The translations under genes were made by a program, and so were the position numbers. DNA of 64,000 nt from Pseudomonas sp. RIT-562. GTDB lineage: Bacteria > Pseudomonadota > Gammaproteobacteria > Pseudomonadales > Pseudomonadaceae. The notes under the pieces were generated by a model. The model saw nothing but the letters and a program-made list of their open reading frames with translations, did no database searches and was not told the DNA's origin. Of this stretch, positions 1 to 8,380 are shown in pieces; position 1 is the stretch's first letter; the number at the start of each line of letters is the position of its first letter. The stretch covers positions 496,001 to 560,000 of the forward strand of contig NZ_JAPJIV010000001.1 of assembly GCF_026241895.1 (NCBI RefSeq), written 5' to 3'.

Positions 1-675
1 GAGTTCGGCGCGCTCGGACTCCATGTCCGCTTGAGCGGTAGCGTCCAGCTTGCCAGCCAGTTCCAATTTGCGGCCATGCAGGCGGATGCGCTCCAGACCG
101 GCGTTGATCGCGCCGATGTCAGACTTCTCCAGGGTCTTGAGCTCGCTTGCCAGCTTGTTGACGCGCTCAACACGGGCCTGCAACTCAGGCCACGCCGCCT
201 CGCCTTCGGCGATGACCTTGCCATCCTGCTTGACGTTGACCAGGTAGCCGTAGAAGTTGCCCCACTCGCGGCGTTCGATCGCCATCAACTCTGGCGGCGT
301 CTTCTGGTTCGTCAGCCACTCGCCCACGATCCAGGTGAAGTCGTTGCCGTTCAAGTCGCGGTTACCGACCTTGATCAGCTCGCGAGTCATGAATTCCGGG
401 CCCTGATCGGGCACCGGCAAGCCGGCGCTTTTCAGGCGCTCACGGGGCACTTCTTCTTTCTGCACCACTTCGCCCACGACCAGGTGATTGGCCTGGCCAG
501 GTACGTCGTAGCTGGCGTGGATCAGGTCCGCCGGCCAGAAATGGCCCAGGCCACGCACGGCAATCACGGCCAGCAAGCCAATGGTCATGATGACCGCGAT
601 GGACACCGCGCCACCGCTGATCCAGACGCCTGGGGCGCCGCTCTTGAACCATCCATTCAGGGAGTTCTGTTTCAC
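1..675 (-). CDS. pstA: PstA, phosphate ABC transporter permease (3' part outside window)
   Basis: This is the second membrane subunit of the high-affinity PstSCAB phosphate importer. Only the first 225 codons are visible; the gene runs off the left edge. The start is a GTG at 675 (reads VKQNSLNGWFKSG), 15 bp after the pstC stop, with an AGGTAG Shine-Dalgarno. One membrane segment (about residues 20-42) is followed by a long, charged periplasmic stretch. This long N-terminal extension before the permease domain is typical of pseudomonad PstA and absent from the shorter E. coli protein. The catalytic permease core is not in the window, so assignment rests on the extension and on its place after pstC. 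Confidence 0.9.
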   Translation of the reverse strand, partial: MKQNSLNGWFKSGAPGVWISGGAVSIAVIMTIGLLAVIAVRGLGHFWPADLIHASYDVPGQANHLVVGEVVQKEEVPRERLKSAGLPVPDQGPEFMTRELIKVGNRDLNGNDFTWIVGEWLTNQKTPPELMAIERREWGNFYGYLVNVKQDGKVIAEGEAAWPELQARVERVNKLASELKTLEKSDIGAINAGLERIRLHGRKLELAGKLDATAQADMESERAEL

Positions 676-690
676 AGACTTCTACCTTTC

Positions 691-2973
691 TTAAAGCGAC
701 GAGTATTTCTTGCGCAGACGCTGACGAATCAGTTCCGCGAGGGTGTTCATGACGAAGGTGAACAACAGCAGCACCAAGGCCGAGAGGAACAGCACGCGGT
801 AGTGGCTGCCGCCGACTTCCGATTCGGGCATTTCCACCGCGACGTTGGCGGCCAGTGTGCGCAGGCCTTCGAACAGGTTCATTTCCATGACCGGGGTGTT
901 ACCGGTGGCCATCAGCACGATCATCGTTTCACCGACCGCACGCCCCATGCCGATCATCAGCGCCGAGAAAATCCCCGGGCTGGCCGTCAGGATCACCACG
1001 CGAGTCATGGTCTGCCAAGGCGTGGCACCGAGTGCCAGGGAACCCAGGGTCAGGCCACGAGGTACGCTGAACACGGCGTCTTCGGCGATGGAGTAGATGT
1101 TCGGGATGACCGCAAAACCCATGGCCAAACCAACCACCAGGGCGTTGCGCTGGTCGTAGGTGATGCCCAGGTCGTGGGAGATCCACATGCGCATGTCGCC
1201 GCCGAAGAACCAGTTTTCCATGTACGGGCTCATGTACAACGACAACCAGCCCACGAACAGGATGACCGGGATCAGAATCGCGCTTTCCCAGCCGTCCGGT
1301 ACTTTCAGGCGGATGGATTCAGGCAGGCGACTGAAGACGAAACCCGCCACCAAAATGCCGATCGGCAACAGCATCAACAGACTGAAGATGCCCGGCAAGT
1401 GCCCTTCCACATAGGGAGCGAGGAACAGGCCAGCGAAGAAGCCGAGGATCACCGTCGGCATCGCTTCCATCAGCTCGATCACCGGCTTGACCTTGCGACG
1501 CAGGCTCGGCGCCATGAAGTAGGCGGTGTAGATCGCCGCTGCAACGGCCAATGGCGCGGCCAGCAGCATGGCGTAGAACGCAGCTTTCAGGGTACCGAAC
1601 GTCAGCGGGGACAGGCTCAGCTTGGGTTCAAAATCGGTATTGGCAGCGGTCGATTGCCAGACGTATTTAGGCTCGTCGTAGTTCTCGTACCAGACTTTGC
1701 TCCAGAGTGCGCTCCAGGAAACTTCCGGGTGCGGGTTATCGAGCAGCAGCGGTTGAATTTTGCCGCCCGCCTCGACGATCACGCGGTTGGCCCGTGGCGA
1801 CAGGCCGAAGACGCCCTGGCCGTCGACGACCTGGTCCACCAGCAGGGTGCGGTGGGCAGTACTGTGGAACACGCCGAGCTTGCCGGAAGCATCGAGGGCG
1901 ATGAAACCCTTGCGACGCTCTTCAGCAGTGATCTCGACAATTGGCGTAGTGCCCATCTGGAACGTACGGATCTGTTTCAGGCGTTGCTCGCCATCCGGGT
2001 CGCGGGCCATGAACCACTGGGCCAAACCGCCCTTGGAATCGCCGAGGATCAACGAGATACCGCCCACCAGCTGAGTGCTGGCAGTGATCTGCGCTTCGCC
2101 GTCTTCTAGCAGCTTGTAACGACCGTTGAGGCTCTTGTCGCGCAGGCTGAACACGTCGGCCTGGGCACGCCCGTTGATCACGTACAGCCACTGCTGACGC
2201 GGGTCGACGAAGATGTTTTTCACCGACTCGGTCATCTGCGGCAGATCAATACGCTTCTGCTCGCTGGTGACTTCGCCGGTCATCATGTTTTCTTCGCGGG
2301 TCAGCGACAACACGTTGAGCTGGGCGCCGGTCGAGCCCACCAGCAACAGGGTCGAATCGGTGGCGTTGAGGCTGACGTGCTCCAGCGGCCCGCCCGCTTC
2401 GTTCAGCGCGATCGGCGTCTCGCCATACGGATATTCGATGGCCGGCGAGATGGTCTTCTTGCCGTCGGGGTAGGTCACTTTGTAGGTGTGGCGGAACACC
2501 AGGGCCTGGCCGTTGGAAAAGCCTACCGCGACCAAAGGGGAACCCGGCTGGTCTTCGCCAATGGAGGTTACCTGGCTACCGGCCGGAACCGGCAGATCGA
2601 CGCGCCGCAGTTCAGCACCGCTGTCGAGGTCGAAGAACAACGCCTGACCCTTGTCGGAAACCCGCATGGCCACCTGGTTCTGTTCTTCCAGGGAGATCAT
2701 CAGCGGCTTGCCGGCGTCCTGCATCCAGGCAGGCGTGATCGAATCCTTGGCGGTCAGTTCGGCACCCTGGAACAGCGGCGCGACAACGTAGCCGAGGAAG
2801 AAGAAAATCAGCGTGATTGCCCCAAGCACGGCAAGGCCGCCAACGAGGACGTACCAACGCGTCAGGCGGTCTTTGAGCGCGCGTACGCGGCGCTTGCGTT
2901 GCAACTCAGGCGTATTGAAATCAATTCGCTTGGGGGGATTTGTAGTCATTGTGGAATTGGCCAGATCATTCAT
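691..2973 (-). CDS. pstC: PstC, phosphate ABC transporter permease (long form)
   Basis: First membrane subunit of the Pst phosphate importer. About 760 residues, more than twice E. coli PstC. One N-terminal membrane segment (about 36-65) is followed by a large periplasmic insert (about 70-440). The six-helix permease domain starts near residue 458 and carries the EAA-type loop (LGATPWQTMTRVV, near residues 641-655). Three in-frame starts are possible: GTG 2979, ATG 2973 and ATG 2949. None has a convincing Shine-Dalgarno, and the Pho box at 2996-3013 is so close that a start at 2973 would be nearly leaderless. I list 2973, but 2949 (MTTNPPKRIDF) is a serious alternative. It lies upstream of pstA in the same transcription unit. 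Confidence 0.93.
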   Translation of the reverse strand: MNDLANSTMTTNPPKRIDFNTPELQRKRRVRALKDRLTRWYVLVGGLAVLGAITLIFFFLGYVVAPLFQGAELTAKDSITPAWMQDAGKPLMISLEEQNQVAMRVSDKGQALFFDLDSGAELRRVDLPVPAGSQVTSIGEDQPGSPLVAVGFSNGQALVFRHTYKVTYPDGKKTISPAIEYPYGETPIALNEAGGPLEHVSLNATDSTLLLVGSTGAQLNVLSLTREENMMTGEVTSEQKRIDLPQMTESVKNIFVDPRQQWLYVINGRAQADVFSLRDKSLNGRYKLLEDGEAQITASTQLVGGISLILGDSKGGLAQWFMARDPDGEQRLKQIRTFQMGTTPIVEITAEERRKGFIALDASGKLGVFHSTAHRTLLVDQVVDGQGVFGLSPRANRVIVEAGGKIQPLLLDNPHPEVSWSALWSKVWYENYDEPKYVWQSTAANTDFEPKLSLSPLTFGTLKAAFYAMLLAAPLAVAAAIYTAYFMAPSLRRKVKPVIELMEAMPTVILGFFAGLFLAPYVEGHLPGIFSLLMLLPIGILVAGFVFSRLPESIRLKVPDGWESAILIPVILFVGWLSLYMSPYMENWFFGGDMRMWISHDLGITYDQRNALVVGLAMGFAVIPNIYSIAEDAVFSVPRGLTLGSLALGATPWQTMTRVVILTASPGIFSALMIGMGRAVGETMIVLMATGNTPVMEMNLFEGLRTLAANVAVEMPESEVGGSHYRVLFLSALVLLLFTFVMNTLAELIRQRLRKKYSSL

Positions 2974-2995
2974 TCGCACACCCTAGCGATCCTGT

Positions 2996-3013
2996 ATGAC
3001 AGAAAGATGACAG
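2996..3013 (-). promoter_or_regulatory. Perfect Pho box upstream of pstC
   Basis: Read on the minus strand, the 18 bases are CTGTCAT-CTTT-CTGTCAT, an exact match to the two-heptamer PhoB consensus. It lies between pstS and pstC and points at pstC, so pstCA(B, phoU) should have a PhoB-driven promoter independent of that of pstS. A weak -10 candidate (TAGGGT, 2985-2980) sits at the expected distance. Confidence 0.85.
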
Positions 3014-3074
3014 TGCAGTGACGCAACAAATCCGCCGCCTGTTGAGACTGGCAGCGGAGCGGAGAATTTGGGGT

Positions 3075-3096
3075 GGTCCGGGGCATGCCCCGGACC
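3075..3096. repeat. 22-bp perfect palindrome after pstS
   Basis: GGTCCGGGGCA followed by its exact reverse complement, starting 8 bp beyond the pstS stop. It forms an 11-bp stem in the transcript but has no following T run. It is probably a 3' mRNA-stabilising or partially terminating hairpin separating abundant pstS mRNA from pstC. Confidence 0.7.
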
Positions 3097-3103
3097 TAAG
3101 GTG

Positions 3104-4102
3104 TTACTTCTTTGCTACGTTGGCACCTTCAGCCAGACCCAGGTCAGCCAGTGCCTTGGCGGCGACTTTGGCTGGCAGTGGGATGTAGCCGTCTTTCACT
3201 ACAACTTCCTGACCCTGTTTCGACAGAACCAGCTTCACGAACTCGGCTTCCAGCGGGGCCAGAGGCTTGTTCGGCGCCTTGTTGACGTAAACGTAGAGGA
3301 AGCGCGACAGCGGATACTTGCCGTTCAGGGCGTTTTCTTCGGTGTCTTCGATGAAGTCGGTGCTGCCTTTCTTGGCCAGTGCCACGGTCTTCACGCTGGC
3401 AGTCTTGTAGCCGATGCCCGAGTAACCGATGCCGTTCAGCGAGGAGCTGATCGACTGCACAACCGAAGCCGAACCTGGTTGTTCGTTGACGTTAGGCTTG
3501 AAGTCGCCTTTGCACAGGGCTTCTTCCTTGAAGTAGCCGTAGGTGCCGGATACCGAGTTACGACCGAACAGTTGAACCGGCTTGTTCGCCAGGTCGCCGG
3601 TCACGCCCAGGTCACCCCAGGTTTTAACGTCGGCTTTGCCACCGCACAGACGAGTGGACGAGAAGACTGCGTCGACTTGTTCCATGGTCATGTGCTGGAT
3701 CGGGTTGTCCTTGTGGACGAACACAGCCAGGGCGTCCACGGCAACCGGGATGGCGGTTGGCTTGTAGCCGTACTTGGTTTCGAAGGCCTGCAGCTCGTTG
3801 TCCTTCATCTTGCGGCTCATCGGGCCCAGGTTAGCGGTGCCTTCAGTCAACGCAGGTGGCGCGGTAGAAGAACCGGCGGCCTGAATCTGGATATTTACGT
3901 TCGGGTATTCTTTTTTGTAGTTCTCAGCCCAGAGGGTCATGAGGTTGGCCAGGGTATCGGAGCCGACGCTGGACAGGTTGCCCGACACACCAGTGGTCTT
4001 GGTGTAGCTCGGGATAGCAGGGTCAACAGCGGCAACCGCGTTGGCAGTCGCAACGCCAGCAGCGACAAAAGTCATTGCCGCCATCAAACGCTTCAGTTTC
4101 AT
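3104..4102 (-). CDS. pstS: PstS, periplasmic phosphate-binding protein
   Basis: Substrate-binding component of the phosphate ABC importer, exported to the periplasm. The 332-residue product starts with a Sec signal peptide ([20 protein letters not shown], cleaved near AVA). It continues with a PBP fold including the phosphate-contact segments [22 protein letters not shown] and [11 protein letters not shown]. Transcription is toward pstC. A Pho box lies about 80 bp upstream (4181-4198), indicating PhoBR induction under phosphate starvation. Length and motifs match the pseudomonad PstS family, not the DING proteins. Confidence 0.96.
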   Translation of the reverse strand: MKLKRLMAAMTFVAAGVATANAVAAVDPAIPSYTKTTGVSGNLSSVGSDTLANLMTLWAENYKKEYPNVNIQIQAAGSSTAPPALTEGTANLGPMSRKMKDNELQAFETKYGYKPTAIPVAVDALAVFVHKDNPIQHMTMEQVDAVFSSTRLCGGKADVKTWGDLGVTGDLANKPVQLFGRNSVSGTYGYFKEEALCKGDFKPNVNEQPGSASVVQSISSSLNGIGYSGIGYKTASVKTVALAKKGSTDFIEDTEENALNGKYPLSRFLYVYVNKAPNKPLAPLEAEFVKLVLSKQGQEVVVKDGYIPLPAKVAAKALADLGLAEGANVAKK

Positions 4103-4180
4103 GCCTTACTCCTAGCAGATAGGGTGTGTTAAGTCGGGGCCAAGTATCAGCAGGCCGTGTGAACACTCTATGGCTGAAAT

Positions 4181-4198
4181 ATGACAATTGGATGAAAG
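4181..4198 (-). promoter_or_regulatory. Pho box upstream of pstS
   Basis: On the minus strand the site reads CTTTCAT-CCAA-TTGTCAT, 12 of 14 consensus positions of the tandem CTGTCAT PhoB box. It lies 78 bp before the pstS start, leaving room for a promoter and leader. Confidence 0.78.
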
Positions 4199-4237
4199 GC
4201 CAGCATTCAATGTTGTGATGGATTGTCGGCGGCGCTT

Positions 4238-4299
4238 CCATCGCGAGCAAGCTCGCTCCTACATGGGTTCTACTGTAGGAGCGAGCCTGCTCGCGATGG
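4238..4299. repeat. REP-type inverted pair
   Basis: Two facing copies of the pseudomonad REP core (GCGAGCAAGCTCGCTCCTAC and its imperfect reverse complement), separated by about 10 bp, between pstS and the MFS gene. Related copies recur across the window. Confidence 0.85.
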
Positions 4300-4327
4300 C
4301 GTCGGGATAAACGAAGGACTCTGTGGC

Positions 4328-5626
4328 CTAGCGCCCTTTCTTCCAGAGGTAAGCACCTACCACGATCCCAACCCCACAAATAATCGCGACGTAGTAGGCC
4401 GGCCCCATCGGACTTTCCTTGAGCAGCAAGGTGACAACCATCGGCGTCAGGCCACCGAAGATGGCGTAGGCCAGGTTGTAGGAGAACGACAGCCCGCTGA
4501 AGCGCACCACCGCCGGGAAGGCTTTGACCATCACGTAGGGCACCGCACCGATGGTGCCTACCAGCAAGCCGGTCAAGGCGTACATCGGGAAGAGCCAGTC
4601 GGGGTGGTTGAACAGGCTGTGATAGAAGGTCCACGAACTGATCAGTAGCGCGGCGCTGCCGAATACGAACACCCGTCCTGCGCCGAAGCGGTCGGCCAAC
4701 GCGCCGGAAGCGACACAGCCAATGCTGAGGAATACGATCGCCAGGCTGTTGGCCTGCAAGGCGACAGTGGGCGCGAAGTGGTAGACGGTCTGCAGCACGG
4801 TCGGCGTCATGAGGATGACCACGATGATGCCGGCGGACAACAACCAGGTCAGCAGCATGGAGATCAGGATGGCGCCACGATGGTCGCGCAACACAGCCTT
4901 GAGCGGCACTTCTTCAGCCAGCGCCTTGCGCAGTTGCAGCTCGGCAAATACGGGTGTTTCGTGCAGCCAGCGACGCAGGTAGACCGAGAACAGACCAAAC
5001 ACGCCCCCCAGCAGGAACGGGATGCGCCAGGCGTAATCAGCAACTTCGGTCGGGGTGTAGAGGCTGTTGATGGCGGTTGCGACCAATGATCCCAGGAGGA
5101 TGCCGGCCGTCAGGCCGCTGGTCAGGGTGCCGCAGGCATAGCCGATGTGCCGCTGAGGCACGTGTTCGGAAACGAAGACCCAGGCACCGGGCACTTCCCC
5201 GCCGATAGCCGCGCCCTGGATGACGCGCATCAGCAGCAGCAAAATCGGCGCCCACATGCCGATCTGTGCGTAAGTCGGCAGCAGGCCCATGATCAGGGTC
5301 GGCACCGCCATCATGAAAATGCTCAGGGTGAACATTTTCTTGCGGCCCAGCAGGTCACCGAAGTGCGCCATGACGATCCCGCCCAACGGGCGCGCCAGGT
5401 AACCGGCAGCGAAAATGCCGAAGGTCTGCATCAGCCGCAGCCACTCGGGCATGTCGGCAGGGAAAAACAGTTTGCCCACCACCGTGGCGAAGAACACGAA
5501 AATGATGAAGTCGTAGAACTCCAGCGCACCGCCAAGGGCGGACAGCGATAGCGTCTTGTAGTCATTACGGGTCAACGGACGTGCGGGTTGTGTTGGCTGC
5601 GCGATGCTCGAGGGCGCTGTGGTCAT
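4328..5626 (-). CDS. MFS transporter, metabolite:H+ symporter (MHS) type
   Basis: Inner-membrane secondary transporter of 432 residues with about 12 membrane helices. The MFS loop motif between helices 2 and 3 reads GHFGDLLGRKKMF-like (MAHFGDLLGRKK), and a second copy (ALADRFGAGRVFVFG) follows the central loop. The family resemblance is to ProP/citrate/shikimate symporters (MHS family); the substrate cannot be read from the sequence. The start is ATG 5626 (MTTAPSSIAQP) with an AGAAG ribosome site; upstream in-frame codons lack one. The same position next to pstS is held by an MFS gene in P. aeruginosa. No Pho box precedes it, so it need not be a phosphate transporter. Confidence 0.88.
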   Translation of the reverse strand: MTTAPSSIAQPTQPARPLTRNDYKTLSLSALGGALEFYDFIIFVFFATVVGKLFFPADMPEWLRLMQTFGIFAAGYLARPLGGIVMAHFGDLLGRKKMFTLSIFMMAVPTLIMGLLPTYAQIGMWAPILLLLMRVIQGAAIGGEVPGAWVFVSEHVPQRHIGYACGTLTSGLTAGILLGSLVATAINSLYTPTEVADYAWRIPFLLGGVFGLFSVYLRRWLHETPVFAELQLRKALAEEVPLKAVLRDHRGAILISMLLTWLLSAGIIVVILMTPTVLQTVYHFAPTVALQANSLAIVFLSIGCVASGALADRFGAGRVFVFGSAALLISSWTFYHSLFNHPDWLFPMYALTGLLVGTIGAVPYVMVKAFPAVVRFSGLSFSYNLAYAIFGGLTPMVVTLLLKESPMGPAYYVAIICGVGIVVGAYLWKKGR

Positions 5627-5991
5627 GGCAAGGGCTTCTCTTATAGTCGGATCTGCAACCTCAACAGCTCTGGCCGAGGCTTGGGCAGGTCCGGCACGAT
5701 AGCAAATTGTTCGAAAAAGCACATGGATGTGCATTTTTGACGGTCGAAATGAGAACCGGACGGTCGTCTCGGAGTCTACCGACCGATATACTCGCAATCT
5801 CGCAAAGATTTGACAGGGTTGCTGTGCGAAAACGCCTGCCGGGGTACATAGGCGATTTCGCAGAGTTTCCCTTTAGACGCCTTACGAAAGACGTGACGAA
5901 CGTAGTATGTTCGGGGCTGAATCGTTTTTTCTTAGGACGGCTATTCACCTGAAGTACCAATGAAGAGTCACGGGTCAGAGGCACCCCCGGC
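5627..5991. other. Long intergenic region between divergent MFS and thioesterase genes
   Basis: 365 bp with no supported gene. It contains a TATACT hexamer near 5786 and a short dyad GCACAT-GG-ATGTGC (5719-5732) whose loop is too short for a terminator. It must hold the divergent promoters; I see no known operator. Confidence 0.5.
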
Positions 5992-6396
5992 ATGATAGAG
6001 CTCGAACAAGAAGATCCAATCCCGCAAGGCGACCTGGCCCTGCAAATCACCGCTTTGCCACGCGAGACCAACGGTTTCGGCGATATTTTCGGCGGCTGGC
6101 TGGTGGCGCAGATGGACTTGGCGGGGACCGCGATGGCCAGCAAGGTTGCGGGCGGTCGCGTGGCTACCGTGGCGATCGATCGCATGGCGTTCCTGGTACC
6201 GGTCGCGGTAGGCGCCCAGCTTTCCTTCTATACCCAGGCTCTGGAAATCGGCCGTAGCTCGATCCAGATGATGGTTGAGGTTTGGAGCGACGACCCGTTG
6301 TCCAGCGAATGGCGCAAAGTTACCGAAGCCGTTTTTGTATTCGTGGCCATCGACGGCAGCGGTCGCACCCGTTCGGTTCCATCCAGAGCCCGATAA
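5992..6396 (+). CDS. Acyl-CoA thioesterase, hotdog fold (YciA-like)
   Basis: Cytoplasmic hotdog-fold thioesterase of 134 residues, expected to hydrolyse acyl-CoA to free acid and CoA. The signature NGFGDIFGGWLVAQMDLAG (about residues 27-45) carries the catalytic-loop Asn/Asp and the long hotdog helix. VATVAIDRMAFLVPV matches the following strand. A ribosome site (AGAGG) precedes ATG 5992. The mutarotase gene follows 70 bp downstream on the same strand. A second, more distant thioesterase lies at 46550-47032. The exact chain-length preference is not evident. Confidence 0.88.
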   Translation: MIELEQEDPIPQGDLALQITALPRETNGFGDIFGGWLVAQMDLAGTAMASKVAGGRVATVAIDRMAFLVPVAVGAQLSFYTQALEIGRSSIQMMVEVWSDDPLSSEWRKVTEAVFVFVAIDGSGRTRSVPSRAR

Positions 6397-6466
6397 CCCG
6401 AAAGCGTCAAACGCCGGGAGCGTTTTGCGGTCCATTGCAGCCCTGTTCCAAATTGAGAGTCGCCCC

Positions 6467-7366
6467 ATGAGCACGCCTAACGTTGAAGCCATGAAACTGG
6501 ATGACCTGAACTGCTGGCGCATCCGCCACGGTCAGGCCGAATTGCTGGTCGCCCAGCAAGGCGCGCAAGTCCTCAGTTATCAATTGGCCGGCCAACCGCC
6601 GCTGATCTGGCTCAATGAGGAAGCGGTGTTCGAGACCGGCAAGAGCATCCGTGCAGGCGTGCCGGTCTGCTGGCCATGGTTTGGCAATCTGTCGCGCAAC
6701 CCGCAGAGTGTGCAGGCCATGCGTGTCAGCCAGGAACCGCCGACGGCTCACGGGTTTGTCCGGGCGATGGATTGGGAACTGGCCGGCATCGAGACCGAAG
6801 GTGCAAGCCTGAAGGTAGAGTTTGTCCTGCCCTACCCCGATGGCGGCTTTCCAGGTTGGCCGCATTCGGTAGATCTGAAACTGAGCATTCGCCTGGATGA
6901 ACAGCTGCACATCGGCCTCACCAGTCATAACCGCGGTAGTGAAAGCGTCACGATCAGCCAGGCATTGCACAGCTACTTCGCGGTTAGCGATGTGCGCACT
7001 GTGCATGTCGAAGGCCTGGATGGCCTGGACTACATTGAGACGCTGGATGACTGGAAAACCGTGAAACAGGTCGGTGCCCTGCAATTCACCGGTGAGACTG
7101 ATCGCATTTATCTCGACACGCCCGAGCAGCTGAGCATTGTCGACCCAACGTGGGAACGACGAATCGAGCTGAGCAGCAGCGGTTCGCGCTCGGCGGTTAT
7201 ATGGAATCCGTGGATTGAACGCGCGGCAGCGTTCAGCGACATGGCCGACGATGGCTGGCAACGTATGCTGTGCATCGAGACGGCGAATGTGATGGATGAT
7301 GTGGTGGTGTTGGCGCCGGGGGCGAGTCATACGCTAGGTGTGAGCATCGCCAGCAAGCCGCTTTAA
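6467..7366 (+). CDS. D-hexose-6-phosphate mutarotase (aldose-1-epimerase family)
   Basis: 299-residue cytoplasmic enzyme of the YeaD-like branch of aldose epimerases, interconverting alpha and beta anomers of hexose 6-phosphates. Visible family features: SIRAGVPVCWPWFG (about 63-76), AHGFVRAMDW with the conserved His, SQALHSYFAVSDV with a second catalytic-site His, and the C-terminal IWNPWIERA and MLCIETANV. The start ATG 6467 (MSTPNVEAM) has a GAGAG site; a later ATG (6491) is possible. It follows the thioesterase gene and is followed by a lone REP element. Confidence 0.88.
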   Translation: MSTPNVEAMKLDDLNCWRIRHGQAELLVAQQGAQVLSYQLAGQPPLIWLNEEAVFETGKSIRAGVPVCWPWFGNLSRNPQSVQAMRVSQEPPTAHGFVRAMDWELAGIETEGASLKVEFVLPYPDGGFPGWPHSVDLKLSIRLDEQLHIGLTSHNRGSESVTISQALHSYFAVSDVRTVHVEGLDGLDYIETLDDWKTVKQVGALQFTGETDRIYLDTPEQLSIVDPTWERRIELSSSGSRSAVIWNPWIERAAAFSDMADDGWQRMLCIETANVMDDVVVLAPGASHTLGVSIASKPL

Positions 7367-7370
7367 AACG

Positions 7371-7396
7371 CATCGCGAGCAGGCTCACTCCTACAG
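7371..7396. repeat. Single REP element
   Basis: One copy of CATCGCGAGCAGGCTCACTC plus CTACAG, between the convergent ends of the mutarotase and DUF3299 genes. Confidence 0.75.
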
Positions 7397-7404
7397 TTGA
7401 TTGC

Positions 7405-7941
7405 CTACAGATCTGACTCTTCCACCACTCGCACCTTCGCCGCATCCAGCGCATACGCGGCGTCAGCCAGGTCATTGTTGACCTTCTCGACCTTCAGCGT
7501 GCCCGTTACCCACAGCGGCGTGTAGATATCATCCAGCTTCAAGCCTTTTGGATAACGCACCAATACCAGCTGATTGGGCGGCGGTGGCGGCACATGGATG
7601 CAGGCGCCGGGATAGGGCACCAGGAAGAACAGCGTACTGCGGCCCTTGGCGTCGCTTTCCAGCGGCACCGGGTAACCGCCGATACGAATGTTTTTGTCGT
7701 TCATCGACGCCACGGTCTTGGTCGAATACATCACCGCGGGCAAGCCCTTGCTCTGCTTCATGCCACCCTTATCAGTAAAGGTGCCTTCGGCCTCAGGAGA
7801 GTTGTGGTCGATTTCCGGCATGGCCTCGAGGGCCTTCTGGTCGGACTTGGGCATCAGTTCCAGCCAGTCGGTTTCCGGCAGCTCGCTGCCATGGGCGATG
7901 CTGGCGCCCAGTAAAAGTACGGTCAACAGAATACGACGCAT
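7405..7941 (-). CDS. DUF3299 family periplasmic protein
   Basis: 178 residues with a clear N-terminal signal peptide (MRRILLTVLLLGASIAHG). The rest fits the DUF3299 family: IRIGGYPVPLESDAKG, then FFLVPYPGACIHVPPPPPNQ with the invariant Cys-His (PGACIH), and a C-terminal strand set GTLKVEKVNND. Family members are exported and often lie near ABC-type lipoprotein exporters; their biochemical role is not established. Here it stands alone, convergent with the mutarotase gene. Export and family are seen in sequence; no function is claimed. Confidence 0.85.
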   Translation of the reverse strand: MRRILLTVLLLGASIAHGSELPETDWLELMPKSDQKALEAMPEIDHNSPEAEGTFTDKGGMKQSKGLPAVMYSTKTVASMNDKNIRIGGYPVPLESDAKGRSTLFFLVPYPGACIHVPPPPPNQLVLVRYPKGLKLDDIYTPLWVTGTLKVEKVNNDLADAAYALDAAKVRVVEESDL

Positions 7942-8028
7942 GGAGGTGCTCGGGTTTGGAGGGACTTAAGGACGCCGAGCATTCTAGCCCTCTCTGCGCG
8001 ACGTGCAGAGAGAGCTTTATCGCTTGAA

Positions 8029-8274
8029 TCAGTTCTTTCTGATCAAGCCGTAGATCACCAGCAAAATCACCGCACCGACCAGCGCACCGAGGAAACCTGC
8101 GCCTTCGCCGGCCTGGTAAAAGCCCAACGCCTGGCCGCCATAAGTGGCCGCCAGCGAACCGCCGATACCGAGCAGGATGGTCATGATCCAGCCCATGCTG
8201 TCATCGCCCGGTTTCAGGAAACGCGCCAGCAGGCCGACGATCAAGCCGATAAAGATGGTTCCAATAATTCCCAT
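8029..8274 (-). CDS. GlsB/YeaQ/YmgE family small membrane protein
   Basis: 81-residue inner-membrane protein with three hydrophobic segments (about 2-18, 28-45 and 58-78) and glycine-rich motifs: GTIFIGLIVGLLARFLKPG, then GWIMTILLGIGGSLAA, then GFLGALVGAVILL. This matches the transglycosylase-associated/stress-response YeaQ family. The ATG at 8274 has an AGAGGG ribosome site. A hairpin (stem CTCTCTGC/GCAGAGAG, 7990-8012) lies beyond the stop but has no T run. The family is linked to general stress; the molecular role is unknown. Confidence 0.88.
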   Translation of the reverse strand: MGIIGTIFIGLIVGLLARFLKPGDDSMGWIMTILLGIGGSLAATYGGQALGFYQAGEGAGFLGALVGAVILLVIYGLIRKN

Positions 8275-8380
8275 GACATTTCCCTCTGATTGAATGGCTA
8301 TGCAGAAGACTAGTCAGACTTTCGCATACTGCCATCAGAGAACGGCGGGCCTTGAATGGTTCCGCCGCTGTCAGGTGAAA

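Noticed and set aside
31..2109. Long plus-strand open frame of about 690 codons opposite pstA and pstC
   Set aside because: Antisense shadow of GC-rich pst genes; the product is rich in His, Gln and Arg, without any domain, and overlaps well-supported genes throughout.
4328..5626. MFS gene beside pstS as a phosphate transporter
   Set aside because: Adjacency alone; no Pho box precedes it and its motifs point to organic-acid or osmolyte symporters of the MHS family.
5719..5732. GCACAT-GG-ATGTGC dyad followed by TTTTT as a terminator
   Set aside because: The 2-base loop is sterically too small and the stem is only 6 bp; it is also far from any gene end on that strand.
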